Positions 60,864 through 64,000 of a stretch of DNA of 64,000 bases are shown piece after piece (the stretch's first letter is position 1; every line of letters starts with the position of its first letter). Origin of the DNA: Zopfochytrium polystomum (taxonomy: Eukaryota; Chytridiomycota; Chytridiomycetes; Chytridiales; Chytridiaceae); assembly GCA_025765615.1 (NCBI GenBank), contig JAIVFJ010000001.1, positions 682,001 to 746,000 of the forward strand, read 5' to 3'. The position numbers were made by a program, and so were the translations under genes. The notes under the pieces were generated by a model that worked only from the letters and a program-made list of their open reading frames with translations, made no database searches and was not told where the DNA came from.

Positions 60864-61276
60864 TGTTAGGCGGAACTGAATGGTTAGCAGCAAGAGGCAC
60901 AAGACGGACCCGAACCTATTGTGACTGTCAGTTATCGTTCTCACGATGCTCATGGGAGAGCGAGCCACCACCAATGCAGACCTGGGCGCTGGCTTGTGCT
61001 GATGACAAATACTCCGAGTATTAAGTGGAACAGAAACCTGGTGTCAACAGTTTTCCTCCTCCTCTGCTCAAGCAGATAATATAGGAGAGGTTTTTTCCTT
61101 GTGCTGGTCACACTTGCCTAGCAACTATACAGCGTGTATATCATCATCATGTATCAATAATTCATAACAGAGTTTTTTTCTCTTTCTCTCCAAGTTGTGG
61201 AGAAGGACCACCCACAAACACACATCTCCACTTCATTCACTCCTTCCACTCACTAACTCAGAGTAGACTGTTTACA
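60864..61276 (+). mobile_element. solo LTR B, same family as LTR A, with 5-bp duplication AAAGT
   Basis: 413 bp from TGTTAGGCGG to GTTTACA, flanked by AAAGT at 60859-60863 and 61277-61281. It aligns with 54079-54793 minus the nested insert. It differs by scattered substitutions and a small indel (atcatcatc near 61141). Confidence 0.9.
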
Positions 61277-61281
61277 AAAGT

Positions 61282-61688
61282 GTATTGGCAGCTAACTCGT
61301 CTTTATTATTGGGCCTGCTTTTACTACTTTTGTCTTGACAGTTTCTGTTGTGTCAGGGTTTTCTCAACATATTTTCTTTTTTGGTGACTAACAGAGACTG
61401 CCTGACTGCCTAGGGCCTCAGCACACGCTTTTGCTGCTTGTTGCCCCATGGGAGTAGCATGTGCATGTGGTAGTTCTGGCGTTCAACCATGACAACAAAT
61501 GGGAGCCACTTGTCTGTGAGCATCCGCTGGTACATTTTAAGAGCACGAGACTGACAAACTGCAGATGACATTGTGATTGAGTCACCAATTGACAGTATCA
61601 GCGCACCCAACTGTGCCACGTTGGATTGTTGACGATTTCCCAACTGCTGCATCATACCTTGCGGACCTATTGACTAATGAGAAGATAG
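61282..61688. other. no clear gene
   Basis: One 81-codon minus-strand frame (61655-61410, starting MMQQLGNRQQSNVAQLGALI) with no recognisable domain. Confidence 0.3.
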
Positions 61689-61766
61689 TTGTGAGACTGT
61701 GCTCTCTAAATCCTCACCCTGGGCTATGGGTGGCAAATAGAGCAATGACCTAAATACCAATCCTGA
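61689..61766. repeat. 78-bp direct repeat, copy 2
   Basis: Identical to 57537-57614. The sequences outside the 78 bp differ, as expected for a severely 5'-truncated copy sharing only the element's 3' end. Confidence 0.9.
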
Positions 61767-62739
61767 AAAGTGAAATAGGGCAAAAAGGAGATGTCTAGGG
61801 GTCACTACACAGGACAATGTATTTGGAGTCTTAAGAAGCCCAAGAAACACAAAGAAACTCTCTTACTACACACAAAGAGAAGACTCTCACACTCAGACCA
61901 AGGCAACTATGAAAAGGTGGCACACCAGCAAAGAATGTGCAGGGTTCTCTGGTCCAAGACACAGAGTAGGCCATGGGAAGCAAAAGCCAAAGCCAAAGGG
62001 GACTGGGAAATCCAGTAACAATGTGGAGGCGCAAGATGCAGCAAGCTCCAGGGCGGCACCAAGTGCAGCACTCCAATCCAACTGAAGAAGACAAGAGAGT
62101 GGGGAGGAAAGTGGCCAGGTTGGAGCCACCACCATGGAGCAAGGCTCCCTCTCTGTCAAAGATAAGCCCTAAGTTGAAGGGGGTTGGACACAGAGGGCAA
62201 ACACAAGGAACAGTTAGTGTGCAGAGGTGTCTGTTGAATTAAATCAGAACTGTTTTCCACTTAACAGGACCAGACACAACTTGTCTCACTCCAAGGAGAA
62301 GTTCCAACTCAATCCAAGGAGGGGGCACACAGGGGTGGGAGACAGTGGGAAACTTCTTACTCATCCTACTAGGACACAGACATCTGCTTCACCAAGCCAG
62401 AGGAATTCCTTATCTTAGAAGGAAGGAAGGTTAACACCCACTCCCTCGCCCAAATGTGGCACCATGACATCACAGGCATTAATCTGAGAGAAAGAGGGTC
62501 TGAACCCAGTGAAGACCAGGCCCACCAGAGGCCACAGGAGCCAACAACCAGGGAGGGGGGGGCATACCTGAGAGACCATTCCTGCAGCAGTACCTGACCA
62601 GACAGCTCATTCATATCCCCTTGAGAGACCTGGATTTGACTAGATGTATTGACAGGAATCTAGAGGCACCACCACAGATTTACCCTCCATCCTTCCATCA
62701 CCAAGTGGCTCCTACCCAGTCCAACCTAAACAGCATGCA

Positions 62740-62815
62740 GAATTGGTGAGGTGCACTGGGGCTTGAACCCAGCACACTGCCATCATGGCCAAGAGGACTT
62801 CAACCTCCTGTCACA
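62740..62815 (-). repeat. tRNA-like segment (T-arm), possible SINE head
   Basis: On the minus strand CTGGG-TTCAAGC-CCCAG forms a perfect 5-bp T stem with a 7-nt loop, and the sequence matches the B box of RNA polymerase III promoters. The rest does not fold into a convincing tRNA. Confidence 0.4.
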
Positions 62816-63504
62816 CACCAGGGGACTGCCACCCCCAGCTCTACATACAGTCAGGAAGAAAAGGGCAGGCAAGGGACTTCAGGCACAGGTTCTCACAGTC
62901 AACAAGATGGGGGCAGCTGCTTAAATAGGAAAGGGTTGGAATCACCAGGGAGGAGGGAAAAAGGAGGGAAAACACATACAAAACAGCAAAACAATAAATA
63001 AAATAGTAAAGAAAAGAATGGGAGGAGTGAATCACCAAGAAATGGGGCTGAGCCAGCCTAACAAGGAAGACAGCCCAGAGAATCATGGGGCATTTCTTGG
63101 CAAACAGAGTGGAGAGGGCTGGCAAGAAATGATTGGTGCAGGTAAGAAGACAGTCACTCTCAGCCACACAAGAAAGGAACGACACAGACAGAGACAACAA
63201 GGAAGAAATAAAAGAGAAAACAGGAAAAACAGGAAAAACAGGATAAATTACTTATTGCAAAAATAAGTAAAAATCACCAATGAATAGATAAAGAAAAACC
63301 CTGTGATCTCATACCCTTTTATGAGGTATTACATCATGGTAGCAGGTGGTAGGGCTTGTTAGCTCTGCCATCATCTTGTTAACTGAGTCCATCTGAGCTT
63401 AGCACTTCTCCCACAGAGTGTTTCAGTCCTAAGTCATTTCCAAAAGTGAGGGGCCATTGGCCAGGCATAGTAGGACTTTGCATTTCTGCCCAGTCTGTTA
63501 ACTA

Positions 63505-63568
63505 GCATGTCTCAAACTTGGCACCTTCCCAATTGAAGGGAGCACTCTAACCACTGAGCAAGGGAGCC
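63505..63568 (-). repeat. tRNA-like segment with A and B boxes, possible SINE or tRNA pseudogene
   Basis: The minus strand starts GGCTCCCTTGCTCAGTGGTT and continues AGAGTGCTCCC, a good tRNA 5' half with A box. An anticodon-like stem-loop (TCCC-TTCAATT-GGGA) and a B-box-like GTTTGAGAC follow. The acceptor stem has no matching 3' partner. Confidence 0.4.
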
Positions 63569-64000
63569 TTGTATCAGTAATTAGAATCAAGACTGAGTCT
63601 TTCTGTCTGCAACATCACCAATAATAAATAATAATAGTAGCGCTCAGAGGCAGACATTCAGAGCCAGTCAGAGGCTGTATGGAATCCCAATAAATAACAA
63701 GAGAGTAGGAATCCAAGCCTAGTCACGTTTTGCCAGCAAAACGCAGGTCAAGACAGGGTGGTAATCCACACAATTACCAGTTAAAAAGTGGGTATACACT
63801 TAATTTATTTGAGGTCACAGGCTCGACAGCCTGTTGTTCTCATACCCATGCTTCCTTGCTTTGGTGCAATCCTTCTGTGTTCGGTTACCTTCGACATGCC
63901 GTGCAGATATTGAATACAGGCAAGAAGTTCCAGCCCAGGAGAGTAACCAATCGCCAATTGGGCACTTGATTTTAAACTACGGCACATGCAACCTGCTAGT

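Larger units (their letters stand above)
61767..64000. other. CpG-poor repeat-like DNA without genes
   Basis: No ORF beyond about 120 codons and no motif. The stretch is strikingly poor in CpG by eye compared with the rest of the window and rich in purine runs (aaggagggaaaaaggaggg). It contains two tRNA-like segments, described separately. Confidence 0.6.

Noticed and set aside
54079..61276. LTR A and LTR B as the two ends of one 6.8-kb retrotransposon
   Set aside because: Each copy has its own perfect 5-bp target duplication (ATCAG and AAAGT), and there is no gag-pol between them, so they are independent solo LTRs.

Overview
The window is nuclear DNA from a eukaryote, most likely an early-diverging zoosporic fungus; Blastocladiomycota is my inference. 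It has short GT-AG introns (about 45-240 nt), a fungal-type histone H3, a Cdc10-type septin, a fungal-style DAHP synthase and a Dicer. It also has genes that most Dikarya lack: VMP1, VWA8 and a CatSper auxiliary subunit. The host part (about 1-53 kb) is gene-dense, with GC-rich exons. The last 11 kb is less GC-rich, largely intronless and full of repeats.

Layout of the host part: a J-domain-like protein (0.6-3.3 kb); a decayed LINE fragment (4.2-4.8 kb); an aspartic-protease-like gene and a truncated paralogue (5.3-7.7 kb); divergent histone H1 and H3 (8.4-10.8 kb); a Ser-rich single-pass membrane protein (11.1-12.9 kb); a PRELI/UPS protein (13.4-14.4 kb); a MacroD-type macro-domain protein (14.8-15.8 kb); VMP1 (16.4-18.1 kb); and a predicted CYTH-bZIP fusion (19.2-21.3 kb). 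Next come a complete two-gene Tc1/mariner-IS630-type transposon with long TIRs (21.6-24.4 kb), VWA8 in 26 exons (25.8-33.1 kb), an unknown protein (33.2-34.0 kb), a full-length Dicer (34.1-40.2 kb), PWP2/UTP1 (40.3-43.2 kb), a CatSper delta/epsilon-like subunit (43.2-48.3 kb), DAHP synthase (48.4-50.0 kb) and a Cdc10-type septin (50.7-52.2 kb).

From about 53.2 to 60.8 kb the DNA looks like an endogenous segment related to nucleocytoplasmic large DNA viruses. It holds an mRNA-capping-like ORF, an RNA-polymerase-Rpb2-like C-terminus, a UDG-like motif and several unknown ORFs. One solo LTR with a second solo LTR nested inside it cuts the capping-like ORF. A second copy of the outer LTR family lies at 60.9 kb. 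All three LTRs have clean 5-bp target-site duplications. The last about 2.2 kb is visibly poor in CpG and carries two tRNA-like elements.

Several otherwise convincing genes (H3, PWP2, the CatSper subunit, the protease, the membrane protein) need a single-base skip or insertion to stay in frame. Sequencing or assembly indels are the simplest explanation, so frame breaks here should not be taken as pseudogenes without read support. Exon coordinates below were placed by hand from splice sites and reading-frame continuity.
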